Shown here one piece after another: positions 9,065 to 18,929 of a stretch of DNA of 64,000 nt. How positions within the stretch are numbered: the stretch's first letter is position 1; each line of letters opens with the position of its first letter. This DNA comes from Algibacter pectinivorans (lineage in GTDB: Bacteria > Bacteroidota > Bacteroidia > Flavobacteriales > Flavobacteriaceae), in assembly GCF_900112595.1 (NCBI RefSeq), contig NZ_FOMI01000002.1, positions 326,690 to 390,689 on the forward strand, read 5' to 3'. The notes below the pieces were generated by a model. That model saw only the letters and a list, made by a program, of their open reading frames with translations. It was not told the origin of the DNA and did not search any database. A program made the position numbers and the translations under genes.

Positions 9065-9359
9065 AATAGTTTAATTAGTAATTAGTATTTAGTTTAAGTT
9101 GTTTAGTTTTTTTAATAATAACAAAAGGTTTGTATAAGTTATGCATAACAATACCTACATTTTATTGTAGGTTAAAACCTTGCTAATATAGGAGGTAATT
9201 CTTTATTTTCCAAAAAATAACAAGATTTTAAATTATAAGATTCTTAATATCAAGGTGTTTATAGCTATTCTATACAAGGTAAACACAGATATTCAAGTAG
9301 GAATTTTTACTAGGTGAAATCTTGTTTTTGGATAAAAAATTACATTATAAGATCATTTT

Positions 9360-9510
9360 TTGGACTATCGTATAAGGTATGACGTAGTTGTAGGTGTATT
9401 AGAACAAGGCAAAATTAATGTGGACTGTCCTTTTAGCAATGCATATATAGGTTTTGAAAATTATAAATTATGGGGCAAATGCTAAGGCAATTGGATTAAA
9501 GAAATTTTAA
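9360..9510 (+). pseudogene. possible remnant of a degraded coding region
   Basis: From TTG at 9360 a frame encodes DYRIRYDVVVGVLEQGKI followed by NVDCPFSNAYIGFENYKLWG and then stops at 9483. Shifting one base at about 9472 continues as ANAKAIGLKKF and stops at 9508-9510. Amino-acid make-up is protein-like, in contrast to the surrounding AT-rich spacer, but there is no clear start and the family is unknown. It may equally be chance. Confidence 0.22.
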
Positions 9511-9830
9511 AAACTTAACAAATAGCCAACTGTTTCATTTGGAATTAAGTTTTTTAATATTCTATTGCTACGTTAAGTGCTATGTGATCATTATTATGTG
9601 TTAATATTATGAGATCTAATAATCTTTTTGTGGTTCATTATGTAGATTTACCTTTTCTTCAAAAAGTTTGTCTTTTTTTATATACCTATTTTTATCAACT
9701 TGTGTTAACAATCAATTTTCAGAATTTTTTAGAGGCAAAGTTATATATCTTAAAGTTGCAATGTAAGGCTCTTTCGGTGTTCTATATGCTGAAAGAGGTA
9801 GTTTTTAGATATTCGAGGTTTTGTCTCATA

Positions 9831-9860
9831 AAAAAAGCTTCCTTTTACAGAAGCCTTTTT
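9831..9860 (-). terminator. terminator after the GH31 gene
   Basis: An inverted repeat of about 10 bp (AAAAAGCTTC / GAAGCCTTTTT, one bulged base) with an 8-nt loop and a T tract on the minus strand. It closes the glucan cluster 24 bp after the last stop. Confidence 0.75.
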
Positions 9861-9883
9861 ATATTATAATGATATTTTATGTA

Positions 9884-12286
9884 TTACCCTATAATATGAA
9901 GTTCTGTAAACTCTTTAGTAAGTCTTAATGTGTTGCTGCCATTAAGTTTAAGGTCTTCAAAAGGAATAATTACATTATCAACCTCTACTTTAGAGATTTT
10001 GAATGGTAAACCATGTAAACTTACTTTAAACGTTTTGTACGTAGTTGTAAATTTACCAGATTTATGTTGTTGAATGATTAATTCGTTTTTCTTACCAGAC
10101 AGATTAAAGTCTCTTAAGCTATATCTTCCTTTGATATAATCGTAGCCATCGGTGGCATCCTCGTAAACTTGCGATGTTTCTTTACCTTCAGTGTAATACA
10201 CATCTAAAGAAAGCTCATCGATGGTTTTTTCGCCTACGTACTGTTGTATTGGGTATTTAGGGATAATGGCTCCTGCTTTAACGAAAATGGGCATACTATC
10301 TAAATCGGCATTAACCCATTGTTCGGTACCACCTTCAATAATTTCATCTGTCCAGAAATTATACCATTTACCCACAGGGAAGTACATACGTCTGCCATTT
10401 TGGTTAGGACCAGTTATAGGACAGGCTAATATTTTCTCACCAAAAATAAACTCATCGTTTCTGTAATGTGTTTGTGGGTCATGCTGATCGTATAATACTA
10501 ATGATTTTAAAATTGGTACACCTTCTTCGGCATATCTCCAAAAGGCTGTATATAAGTAAGGTAATAATTGATATCTTAATTCAATAAATTTTCTTACTAC
10601 GTCTGTAATAGTTGTTCCGAAAGCCCAAGGTTCTTGATCGCCGTGGTCTCCAGAAGAGTGTGTTCTACAAAATGGGTGAAAAATTCCTAATTGAATCCAA
10701 CGCGCATAAAGCTCGCCATTAGGTTGTTCTGCAAATCCTCCAATATCAGATCCTACAAAAGAGAATCCAGACATACACATACGTTGTGCCTGCAGGTTTG
10801 CTATAGTTAAATGGTCCCAAGTTGCAATATTATCTCCTGTCCAACTAGATGTATAACGTTGCGTACCAGAATAGGCCGCTCTGGTTATAACAAAAGGCCG
10901 TTTAGGATAAGAGAACTTTTTTAAGCCTTGATATGTAGCACGTGCCATTTGCATACCGTAAACGTTATGAGCTTTTTTGTGGCTACATTGGTTACCGTCG
11001 TAATCGTGTCTTACATCGTCAGGGAATGTTTTTCCAGGAACATCCATTACGGCTGGTTCGTTCATATCATTCCATACACCTTTAACACCTATATCTTCAA
11101 CAAGTTCTTTAAATAAATTTGACCACCAGTCTCTAACCTCAGGATTAGTAAAATCTGGGAAATAACACTCCCCAGGCCAAACTTTACCTTTCATGTATGG
11201 ACCATCGGCACGTTTACAGAAATAGTCCTTTTCAAGCCCTTCTTTAAACACAGAATACTCCATATCTATTTTAATACCTGGATCTATAATAACAATAGTT
11301 TTAAAACCATCGTCTGCTAATTCTTTTACCATGCGTTTAGGGTCTGGAAAATATTCTTTACTCCAAGTAAAGCATCTAAATCCTTCCATATAATCGATGT
11401 CTAAATAAATAGCATCGCATGGTATTTGTAATTCTCTAAATTTAGCTGTTATTTCTTTTACGTTCGATTCTGGATAATAACTCCATTTACACTGGTGGTA
11501 TCCTAAAGCCCAAAGTGCGGGCATCTCGTGCGGCTTACCTGTTAAATCTGTGTAATTAACTACTACATCGGACATTTCTGGACCGTAAATAAAGTAGTAA
11601 TTCATTTCGCCACCTTGTGCCCAAAAACTGGTAATGTTTCGGCGTTCGTTACAGAAATCGAAAAACGATCTAAAGGTGTTATCGAAAAATATACCGTAGG
11701 ATTTTTTGTTGTGTAATGCTGTATAAAACGGTATGGTTTTGTAAATAGGGTCTGTATCTCTACCATAGGCATAAGAGTCTGTTACCCAGTTCTCAAAACG
11801 TTTTCCTTTTAGGTTATTATCTACTGGCTTATCGCCTAAACCATAATAACTTTCTCCGGGTTGAGCGGTTTTAGACATTTTAACAATATCGCCACCAAGT
11901 TCGTAACTTTCTTCCCAGTGAAAACCAAGTTCATCTTCGCAAATTAAAGAATTATCATTGGCATCAAACATAGATGTTCTTAAATCTAACTTTGAAATTT
12001 TACAGATAAGTTTAGATGTAGTAATGATATAATTACTATCGTCTTCTGTAACTTCTAAGTGATTATAACCCCTACTTGCATATTTGGTAATAGCATAAGA
12101 GAAATCGTTATCAAAAATTCCTGTTGTTGTATATCTAAAGCGAAGAACACTGTCTCTACGAACCGTTACTTCTAAAATTACTCCATTAGCAGTAGTGAAT
12201 GAAAGCACATTAAGATTCTTTTCGTAAGAAACTATTTTTGAAGGGAACAAGTTCCCTTTATATTCTAATTCTGTATTTAATATCAT
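9884..12286 (-). CDS. GH31 alpha-glucosidase
   Basis: 800 residues with no signal peptide, so probably cytoplasmic. The GH31 barrel is clear: the nucleophile Asp lies in VWNDMNEPAVMD and the acid/base Asp in SSWTGDNIATWDHL. Other family motifs are IYLDIDYMEGFRCFTW, GFSFVGSDIGGF and the HPFCRTHSSGDHGDQEPW substrate loop. An N-terminal beta-sandwich precedes it and a C-terminal beta domain follows. Known family activity is release of alpha-D-glucose from alpha-glucans or oligosaccharides. It is the last gene of the glucan cluster, 221 bp after glgB, and could trim or recycle the glucan made by its neighbours. Exact linkage preference is not readable. Confidence 0.93.
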   Translation of the reverse strand: MILNTELEYKGNLFPSKIVSYEKNLNVLSFTTANGVILEVTVRRDSVLRFRYTTTGIFDNDFSYAITKYASRGYNHLEVTEDDSNYIITTSKLICKISKLDLRTSMFDANDNSLICEDELGFHWEESYELGGDIVKMSKTAQPGESYYGLGDKPVDNNLKGKRFENWVTDSYAYGRDTDPIYKTIPFYTALHNKKSYGIFFDNTFRSFFDFCNERRNITSFWAQGGEMNYYFIYGPEMSDVVVNYTDLTGKPHEMPALWALGYHQCKWSYYPESNVKEITAKFRELQIPCDAIYLDIDYMEGFRCFTWSKEYFPDPKRMVKELADDGFKTIVIIDPGIKIDMEYSVFKEGLEKDYFCKRADGPYMKGKVWPGECYFPDFTNPEVRDWWSNLFKELVEDIGVKGVWNDMNEPAVMDVPGKTFPDDVRHDYDGNQCSHKKAHNVYGMQMARATYQGLKKFSYPKRPFVITRAAYSGTQRYTSSWTGDNIATWDHLTIANLQAQRMCMSGFSFVGSDIGGFAEQPNGELYARWIQLGIFHPFCRTHSSGDHGDQEPWAFGTTITDVVRKFIELRYQLLPYLYTAFWRYAEEGVPILKSLVLYDQHDPQTHYRNDEFIFGEKILACPITGPNQNGRRMYFPVGKWYNFWTDEIIEGGTEQWVNADLDSMPIFVKAGAIIPKYPIQQYVGEKTIDELSLDVYYTEGKETSQVYEDATDGYDYIKGRYSLRDFNLSGKKNELIIQQHKSGKFTTTYKTFKVSLHGLPFKISKVEVDNVIIPFEDLKLNGSNTLRLTKEFTELHIIG

Positions 12287-12507
12287 ATATAAATTATGTA
12301 TTAATTAGTAATAACGAATTTACTAAATTTATAAGACCTTAATTGGTTCTTTTTAGTAAAAAAAAGCTAACTGTATTGCATATTAGCTAAATTTTTACTT
12401 GTTAAATTATGGATAGTATAACATTTAACTCATAGGTTGATTTGTTAATTGACCTATTTTTATTAAAAGAGAGTTAAAACCCTGAGGTAATTTGAATTAC
12501 ACCTTAA

Positions 12508-14415
12508 TTACTTAAATTTAAAAATGGTAACAGCTAGTGGTGGTAAAGTAATTTCTGCCGAATATTTTTTACCGTTCCATGATGATTTTTTTATGGCTAT
12601 TTCTTTAGTGTTTTTAACACCACTACCACCAAAATCTTTATCATCGCTATTAAAAATTTCAACAAGCTTACCTTTTGTTGTAACTCCAATTTTATATTGT
12701 TCTCTAACCGTTGGTGTTAAGTTACAAACTACAACTACATTGCCTTCTTCTTGATAACCTTTTCTTATATAAGAGATTACACAGTTTTCATGGTCGTCGT
12801 GACTAATCCACTCAAAACCTTCGCCACTAAAGGCTTTTTCGTAAAGTGCTGGTGTGTTTTTATAAACGGCATTTAGCGATTTGTAGTAGTTTTGTATGTC
12901 TTTATGAGGTTTAAAATCTAGTAAATTCCAATCTAAACTTTCTTGGAAATTCCATTCGTTATATTGACCAAATTCACTACCCATAAACAATAGTTTTGTA
13001 CCAGGGTGTGTAAACATATAGCCATATAATAAACGTAGGTTTGCAAAACGTTGCCACTCGTCTCCAGGCATTCTTCCTAGAATAGAGTTTTTACCATAAA
13101 CCACCTCATCATGCGATAGTGGTAACATAAAGTTTTCTGTAAAGGCATAGGCTAGACTGAAAGTGATATCGTTATGGTGGTACTTTCTGTAAACCGGATC
13201 TTTGCCAAAATACTCTAAGGTATCGTGCATCCAACCCATCATCCATTTCATACCAAAACCTAAGCCACCAACAAATGTAGGTTTAGAGACCATTGGAAAT
13301 GCTGTAGACTCTTCGGCAATGGTTTGTACGTCTGGAAAGGATGCATATATTTCTTCATTTAATTCTTTAAGGAAACTTATAACGGCTAAGTTTTCTCTTC
13401 CGCCATAAATATTTGGTTCCCATTCGCCATCTTCTCTAGAGTAATCTAAAAACAACATAGACGCCACGGCATCTACACGTAAGCCATCGGCATGGTATTG
13501 ATCCATCCAAAAAACGGCATTACTTATTAAAAATGAGCGTACTTCGTTACGTTCATAATTAAAAATTAAACTTTTCCAGTCTTGGTGATAACCTTTACGT
13601 TTATCTGGGTGTTCGTATAAATGTGAACCATCAAAGAAGCCTAAACCGTGTGCATCTTCTGGAAAGTGCGATGGTACCCAATCTAGAATAATACCTATTC
13701 CGGATTGGTGTAATTTATCGACTAAATATTTAAATTCTTCTGGATACCCAAAACGCGATGTAGGCGCAAAATAGCCTGTTATTTGGTAACCCCACGATGG
13801 GTCGTATGGAAATTCCATAATAGGCATTAGCTCAACGTGTGTAAAATTCATGTCGCTAACGTATTTTACTAAATCGTCGGCTAGTTCAAAATACGACAAA
13901 AAACGGTCTTCTTCAAGATGCCTTTTCCAAGAGCCTAAATGGACTTCGTAAACAGAATATGGAGCGTCTATAGCGTTATGCTTTTTACGCGTTTTCATCC
14001 AGTCCTTATCTTTCCACTTGTAATTATCATCCCATACTATAGATGCCGTATTTGGGTTGTGCTCAAAGCGTCTAGCGTAAGGATCGGCTTTTTCTGTTTT
14101 AATATCGTTATTGTGACTTTGTATTTTGTATTTATAAGTAGCACCTTTTCCTATTAAAGGAATAAAACCTTCCCAAATACCACTAGAATCCCAGCGTACA
14201 TTTAATTGGTGTTCGCCTTCCATCCAATAATTAAAATCGCCAACTACCGATACTTGTTTAGCTGTTGGTGCCCAAACAGCAAAATAGACACCGTCAATCC
14301 CATCAACAGTTACAAGGTGAGACCCAAATTTTTCATATAATCTAAAATGCTTTCCAGCTTTAAAAAGGTTAATATCAAACTCGGTAAATAAACTGTGAAC
14401 TTTTACTTGTGCCAT
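12508..14415 (-). CDS. glgB: 1,4-alpha-glucan branching enzyme
   Basis: 635 residues. It has an N-terminal CBM48-type sandwich (FAVWAPTAKQVSVVGDFNYW) and a GH13 barrel with the conserved regions GLRVDAVASMLF (nucleophile Asp), TIAEEST (acid/base Glu) and LSHDEVVYGK (transition-state Asp). The spacing and EWEPNIYGGRENL are diagnostic of GlgB. It moves alpha-1,4 segments to alpha-1,6 branch points. The length equals GlgB forms lacking the extra N1 domain. It lies 40 bp downstream of glgE in the same transcriptional direction. Confidence 0.96.
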   Translation of the reverse strand: MAQVKVHSLFTEFDINLFKAGKHFRLYEKFGSHLVTVDGIDGVYFAVWAPTAKQVSVVGDFNYWMEGEHQLNVRWDSSGIWEGFIPLIGKGATYKYKIQSHNNDIKTEKADPYARRFEHNPNTASIVWDDNYKWKDKDWMKTRKKHNAIDAPYSVYEVHLGSWKRHLEEDRFLSYFELADDLVKYVSDMNFTHVELMPIMEFPYDPSWGYQITGYFAPTSRFGYPEEFKYLVDKLHQSGIGIILDWVPSHFPEDAHGLGFFDGSHLYEHPDKRKGYHQDWKSLIFNYERNEVRSFLISNAVFWMDQYHADGLRVDAVASMLFLDYSREDGEWEPNIYGGRENLAVISFLKELNEEIYASFPDVQTIAEESTAFPMVSKPTFVGGLGFGMKWMMGWMHDTLEYFGKDPVYRKYHHNDITFSLAYAFTENFMLPLSHDEVVYGKNSILGRMPGDEWQRFANLRLLYGYMFTHPGTKLLFMGSEFGQYNEWNFQESLDWNLLDFKPHKDIQNYYKSLNAVYKNTPALYEKAFSGEGFEWISHDDHENCVISYIRKGYQEEGNVVVVCNLTPTVREQYKIGVTTKGKLVEIFNSDDKDFGGSGVKNTKEIAIKKSSWNGKKYSAEITLPPLAVTIFKFK

Positions 14416-14455
14416 GTTATGTTGTTTATGGTTTTTAGCAATTTAAGTGCTAATG

Positions 14456-16393
14456 TTATTTATTAATTTTAAAAATGTGAAATGGCATAGTAGGATGTAG
14501 CTCTACGTAACACCATTCGCTATTCCAGTTGTAACGACTATCGGTTATTAAATCGTGCATTTCAAGGTTATGTCCATGATGCACACCAATGTCGTGCAAT
14601 GGCACTTGTACTGTTCCTTGTTGCGAGTTGTGCGCATCCAAACTAATAATGACTAATATTTGGCTGCTTCGGTCGTCATTCCATTTATAAAACGCTAATA
14701 GGTTGTTGTTTTCTATATGGCAAAATTTAATATTATTGGTTTGCTGTAGCGCAGGATTATTATGCCTTATATAGTTTATTTTAGCTATGATGGTTATGAG
14801 CTTATTTTTAATGTCCCAATTGTAATGTGTAATTTGGAATTTTTCTGAATTTAAATATTCTTCTTTTCCAAGAAGCGATTCGGACATCATGTATTCAAAC
14901 ACCGGCCCATAAATACCAATACTAGAACTTAAAGTTGCAGCAAGTGCATAACGCTGTATGTGCTTAGATTCGTTTGCGCCTTGTAAATGATGCGGGTTAA
15001 TATCTGGTGTATTTGGCCAGAAATTTGGTTGCATGTATTCTTTTAATTCTGAGGTAGTTAATTCGTTAACATACTCTATAATTTCATGCTTATTTTCGCG
15101 CCAAGTAAAGTAAGTGTAAGATTGTGTATAACCTTGTTTTGCTAACTGTTTCATAACCTTTGGAGCCGTAAATGCTTCGGCTAGAAAGATAACATCGGGA
15201 TGTTTGGCTTTTACATTAGTAATAATCCAATTCCAGAAATAGAATGGTTTTGTATGCGGATTATCAACCCTAAAGATATTTATACCACAATCTATCCAAT
15301 ACATTAAAATATCTAGACATTCTTGCCAAAGGTTTTTATAGTCTTCGCTTTCCCAATAAATAGGAAGTATATCTTGATATTTTTTAGGTGGATTTTCGGC
15401 ATATTGTACTGTGCCATCTGGTCGCCATTTAAACCACGATGGATGCTCTTTTACCCACGGATGGTCTGGTGCAGCTTGTAGCGCATAGTCCATGGCAATT
15501 TCAAGGTTATTGTCTTTAGCCTTTTGTATTAATGATTTAAAATCATCTAAAGTACCTAATTGCGGATGTATATCTTTATGTCCACCGTATTGCGAACCAA
15601 CGCCCCAAGTAGAACCAACATCGCCTTCTTTAGCTTCGGTGGTATTGTTTTTTCCTTTTCTATTTACTTCTCCAATAGGATGAATTGGTGGTAAATATAC
15701 CACATCGAACCCCATGTTTTTAACCCTAGGAAGTAAACGCTCGCAGTCTTTAAAAGTACCATGAACTCCAGGATGCTCTGATGCAGAACGCGGAAAAAAT
15801 TCGTACCAAGTACTAAATCTTGCCTTTTTTCTATCGACGTATACTTGATATTCTTTTGAATTGTTTTCTAATATTTTTACAGGGTTGTTATAGAAAATTT
15901 GGTATAACCTATCGTTTGTAGCTTCGGTTATGGCTTCACCATAAGAATCTTCATTTTTAAAAAGTTTATAAAGGTGCTCTAAATATGCTTTATCATCACC
16001 AGAAACTTTATTTAAAATGGCTTTAATGTATTCTGCACCTTCAAGTAATTCTGAAAACACGTGTTGTCCATCGTTAATTTTTCTAATTAAACCATAACGC
16101 CAGTTTAAGGCATAATCTACCCAAGCTTGAACTTTATAGGAATAAAACCCTTGAGTATCGACCGTAAAAGCGGCTTTCCACTCATCATTAGAGGTTAGCA
16201 CCATTCGGGTTTCTCTCCAGGCTTTTGCTTTTTCTGGTTTATATAAAATAGATGCGCCTAAAACATCGTGGCCATCGGCCATAATATGGGCATCTACATT
16301 TACAATTTCATTTATAACACGTTTAATATAAAACTCGCCACAATTTACACTAGGTGAAACGTGGTCTATTACAACTCTTCTTTGGTCTTGCAT
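14456..16393 (-). CDS. glgE: alpha-1,4-glucan:maltose-1-phosphate maltosyltransferase
   Basis: 645 residues, normal for GlgE. The N-terminus (RRVVIDHVSPSVNCGEFYIKR) is the GlgE-specific domain. The GH13_3 catalytic core has FRVDNPHTKPFYFWNW with nucleophile D377 and FLAEAFTAPKVM with acid/base E406. Their 29-residue spacing equals that of the characterised Streptomyces enzyme (D394/E423, recalled from the literature). HPSWFKWRPDGTVQYAENPPKKYQDI is a GlgE hallmark. The enzyme extends alpha-1,4-glucan by two glucose units from alpha-maltose-1-phosphate, releasing phosphate. Its genes for donor synthesis appear to be immediately upstream (glgC and the GT4 synthase). Confidence 0.95.
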   Translation of the reverse strand: MQDQRRVVIDHVSPSVNCGEFYIKRVINEIVNVDAHIMADGHDVLGASILYKPEKAKAWRETRMVLTSNDEWKAAFTVDTQGFYSYKVQAWVDYALNWRYGLIRKINDGQHVFSELLEGAEYIKAILNKVSGDDKAYLEHLYKLFKNEDSYGEAITEATNDRLYQIFYNNPVKILENNSKEYQVYVDRKKARFSTWYEFFPRSASEHPGVHGTFKDCERLLPRVKNMGFDVVYLPPIHPIGEVNRKGKNNTTEAKEGDVGSTWGVGSQYGGHKDIHPQLGTLDDFKSLIQKAKDNNLEIAMDYALQAAPDHPWVKEHPSWFKWRPDGTVQYAENPPKKYQDILPIYWESEDYKNLWQECLDILMYWIDCGINIFRVDNPHTKPFYFWNWIITNVKAKHPDVIFLAEAFTAPKVMKQLAKQGYTQSYTYFTWRENKHEIIEYVNELTTSELKEYMQPNFWPNTPDINPHHLQGANESKHIQRYALAATLSSSIGIYGPVFEYMMSESLLGKEEYLNSEKFQITHYNWDIKNKLITIIAKINYIRHNNPALQQTNNIKFCHIENNNLLAFYKWNDDRSSQILVIISLDAHNSQQGTVQVPLHDIGVHHGHNLEMHDLITDSRYNWNSEWCYVELHPTMPFHIFKINK

Positions 16394-16428
16394 TTTGATT
16401 AATTATAATAAGAAAAATAAAAGGTTAT

Positions 16429-17694
16429 TTATATTACAGTACCTTTTGGTATGGTTACACCGTGTTTAATAACTACAATGCCATCTCTAACACAATACGT
16501 ATCGGTTTCTGTGTCTTTTAAATGTTTACCTCCATTAATTCTAACATCATCACCAATACGGCAATTTTTATCTAGAATACAATTCTTTATAAAGCACCGT
16601 TCGCCAATGCCCATTAAATTTTCAATTTTATTGCTTTGCATATCTTCAAGAGATTCGTAATAATCTGCACCCATCATATACGTGTTTATAACAGTAGATT
16701 CTTTACCAATTCTAGAGCGTATACCTATTACTGATTTTTCAATTTTTGCAGCACCAATAATACAACCTTCTGATACTACAGCTTTGTCTAACGATGTACC
16801 AGCAATTTTAGTTGTAGGTAACATTCTGGCGTGTGTGTATATGCGTTTATCTTTATTGTATAAATCAAATTTAGGGATATCGTCTGTTAATCCTAAATTA
16901 GCTTCAAAAAAGGATTCTATAGTTCCAATATCGGTCCAGTATCCTTCGTATTGGTAACTTAATGTTTTGTGTTTCTTTATGGCTTGTGGTATAATTTCTT
17001 TACCAAAATCGTTAGTATCTGGATTTTTCATTAAATCAACAAGTAAATCTTTGTTAAAAACATAAATACCCATGGAAGCTAGGTAGTTACGGCCTTGTGC
17101 CTTCATATCGTTACCCACTTCCGATGTCCATTCTGGTAATAAACTAGCGTCTGGTTTTTCAATAAAAGATGTGATTGTACTTTCGTTATTAGCTTTAAGA
17201 ATTCCAAAGCCTGTAGCATCTTTGGCTGTTACAGGAATGGTTGCGATAGTAATTTTGGCCCCACTTTTTTCATGAGCTTCAATCATTTTATCATAATCCA
17301 TTTGGTATAGTTGGTCGCCAGATAGTATTAAAGCATATTCAAAATCGTGTTGTAAAAAATGATGCATACTTTGTCTTACAGCATCTGCCGTTCCTTGAAA
17401 CCAAGTTTTACTTTCTGGTGTTTGTTCTGCCGCAAGTACATCAACAAAGGCACTACTAAAAAAACTAAAATGATAAGTGTTTTTGATATGTTTGTTTAAG
17501 CCTGCAGAATTGAATTGGGTTAAAACAAAAATACGTTTAATATCGGCATTTATACAGTTGGAAATAGGAATATCTACTAGCCTGTACTTACCCGCAATTG
17601 ATACTGCTGGTTTAGATCGACGGTCTGTTAGGGGATATAGTCTAGAACCTTGTCCACCACCCAGTACAATGGATAAAACTTTATTGTTAATCAT
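16429..17694 (-). CDS. glgC: glucose-1-phosphate adenylyltransferase (ADP-glucose pyrophosphorylase)
   Basis: 421 residues. The nucleotidyltransferase domain starts with LGGGQGSRLYPLTDRRSKPAVSIAGKYRLVDIPISNC, including the catalytic GGGxGxRL loop. LILSGDQLYQMDY and SFIEKPD follow, and a left-handed beta-helix fills the C-terminus (repeats such as IIGAAKIEKSVIG). It makes ADP-glucose from ATP and glucose-1-phosphate, the committed step in bacterial glucan synthesis; family members are allosterically regulated. It starts 32 bp after the GT4 synthase stop and ends 35 bp before glgE. Confidence 0.96.
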   Translation of the reverse strand: MINNKVLSIVLGGGQGSRLYPLTDRRSKPAVSIAGKYRLVDIPISNCINADIKRIFVLTQFNSAGLNKHIKNTYHFSFFSSAFVDVLAAEQTPESKTWFQGTADAVRQSMHHFLQHDFEYALILSGDQLYQMDYDKMIEAHEKSGAKITIATIPVTAKDATGFGILKANNESTITSFIEKPDASLLPEWTSEVGNDMKAQGRNYLASMGIYVFNKDLLVDLMKNPDTNDFGKEIIPQAIKKHKTLSYQYEGYWTDIGTIESFFEANLGLTDDIPKFDLYNKDKRIYTHARMLPTTKIAGTSLDKAVVSEGCIIGAAKIEKSVIGIRSRIGKESTVINTYMMGADYYESLEDMQSNKIENLMGIGERCFIKNCILDKNCRIGDDVRINGGKHLKDTETDTYCVRDGIVVIKHGVTIPKGTVI

Positions 17695-17726
17695 ATCTTT
17701 TGGTTTTTATAGTTTCCTTAGTTAAT

Positions 17727-18929
17727 TTATATTATTGATTTATATAAGGCTTCAACTTGTTTTGCAATCGCTATCCAATCGAAATAATCCTCAACACGTT
17801 TTCTGCCATTTTTTGCCATATTTTCTCTTATGGATTTATCATTAATAACTGTATTAATACCGTTAGCTAGGTCTCTTGAAAATTTGTTTGGATCAATAGG
17901 TTCAAAAGGGGCTTCGGTTTGTTGTTCTAGCGGAATAAGTAATCCAGTTTCGCCATGCACAACCACTTCTTTAATGCCGCCAACAGCACTAGCAACCACT
18001 GCGGTGTTACATGCCATAGCTTCAATGTTTATAATACCGAAAGGTTCGTAAATGGAAGGGCAGCAAAAAACATCGGCATGCGAGTATAGTTGAATAATTT
18101 CTTCTTTGGTTACCATTTTATCTATCCAAATAACATTGTTACGTGTTTTTTGAACTTCGGCAACAGCATCTTGCATTTCCTTTCCAATTTCTGGAGTGTC
18201 TGGGGCACCTGCACAAAGTACTATTTGAGTGTCTGGATCTATATATTTTATAGCGTTTACTAAATGAATAATACCTTTTTGGCGTGTAATTCTGCCTACA
18301 AAAAGCACGTATGGTTTGGTTTTATCAACGCCGTATTCATCTAAAGTAGAGGTTTCAGGAGTGGTTACATACTGTTGCAGGTTTATACCGTTATATATTA
18401 CGTGTACTTTACTTTCATCAACATTAAAATGTTTCAAAACATCTTCTTTAGTTTCTTCGGAAACAGCAATAAGTGCATCGGCCATTTCAATAGCTGTTTT
18501 TTCTACCCAGGATGAGGCATCGTAACCACGACCTAATTGCTCGCGTTTCCAGGGGCGCAAAGGCTCTAGGGAGTGCGTAGTAATAACTAATGGTGTACCG
18601 TAGCATAGTTTTGCAACTATACCTGCAAAATGCGCATACCAAGTATGGCAATGCACTACATCGGCATCAATAGGCTCTGCATTCATTTGAATACAGGTGC
18701 TCAAGGTTTTAAATACAGACTTTAATTTATCGTCGGCACCATCAAAAACCGGGTTTTCAAAAGGGAAACCTTTAACTGTTAAATTGTTTGATGTTACATC
18801 TTGATCTCCAAAACACCTTACGTCCATATCTATTAATTTAGCTAATTCTTCGGCTAAATATTCAACATGTACACCTGCTCCTCCATAAACATATGGCGGA
18901 AATTCTCTTGTGTAAAAAAGTGCTTTCAT
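17727..18929 (-). CDS. glgM: GT4 glycogen synthase / alpha-maltose-1-phosphate synthase
   Basis: 400 residues with the GT-B fold. The opening MKALFYTREFPPYVYGGAGVHVEYLAEEL is that of the actinobacterial 'Corynebacterium-type' GlgA/GlgM group (GT4), not the ~480-residue GT5 GlgA of E. coli. The donor site has the EX7E motif in PSIYEPFGIINIEAMACN, and VVGRITRQKG-like LFVGRITRQKGI binds the nucleotide sugar. In mycobacteria this type joins ADP-glucose to glucose-1-phosphate to give maltose-1-phosphate for GlgE. Finding it with glgC and glgE supports that activity here, but a true glycogen synthase role cannot be excluded. First gene of the cluster. Confidence 0.85.
   Translation of the reverse strand: MKALFYTREFPPYVYGGAGVHVEYLAEELAKLIDMDVRCFGDQDVTSNNLTVKGFPFENPVFDGADDKLKSVFKTLSTCIQMNAEPIDADVVHCHTWYAHFAGIVAKLCYGTPLVITTHSLEPLRPWKREQLGRGYDASSWVEKTAIEMADALIAVSEETKEDVLKHFNVDESKVHVIYNGINLQQYVTTPETSTLDEYGVDKTKPYVLFVGRITRQKGIIHLVNAIKYIDPDTQIVLCAGAPDTPEIGKEMQDAVAEVQKTRNNVIWIDKMVTKEEIIQLYSHADVFCCPSIYEPFGIINIEAMACNTAVVASAVGGIKEVVVHGETGLLIPLEQQTEAPFEPIDPNKFSRDLANGINTVINDKSIRENMAKNGRKRVEDYFDWIAIAKQVEALYKSII

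Larger units (their letters stand above)
9065..9883. other. AT-rich intergenic region, 819 bp
   Basis: It holds a short hairpin (ACCTACA / TGTAGGT, 9153-9172) about 90 nt upstream of the protease start, a possible degraded coding stretch (9360-9510) and the GH31 terminator (9831-9860). The open frame at 9609-9869 has a composition unlike neighbouring genes and no recognisable motif, so I do not call it. Nothing else is visible. Confidence 0.6.

Noticed and set aside
9609-9869. 86-codon open frame on the plus strand
   Set aside because: Composition (Phe/Leu/Tyr-rich, no motif) is that of translated AT-rich spacer, and it runs into the terminator of the GH31 gene.
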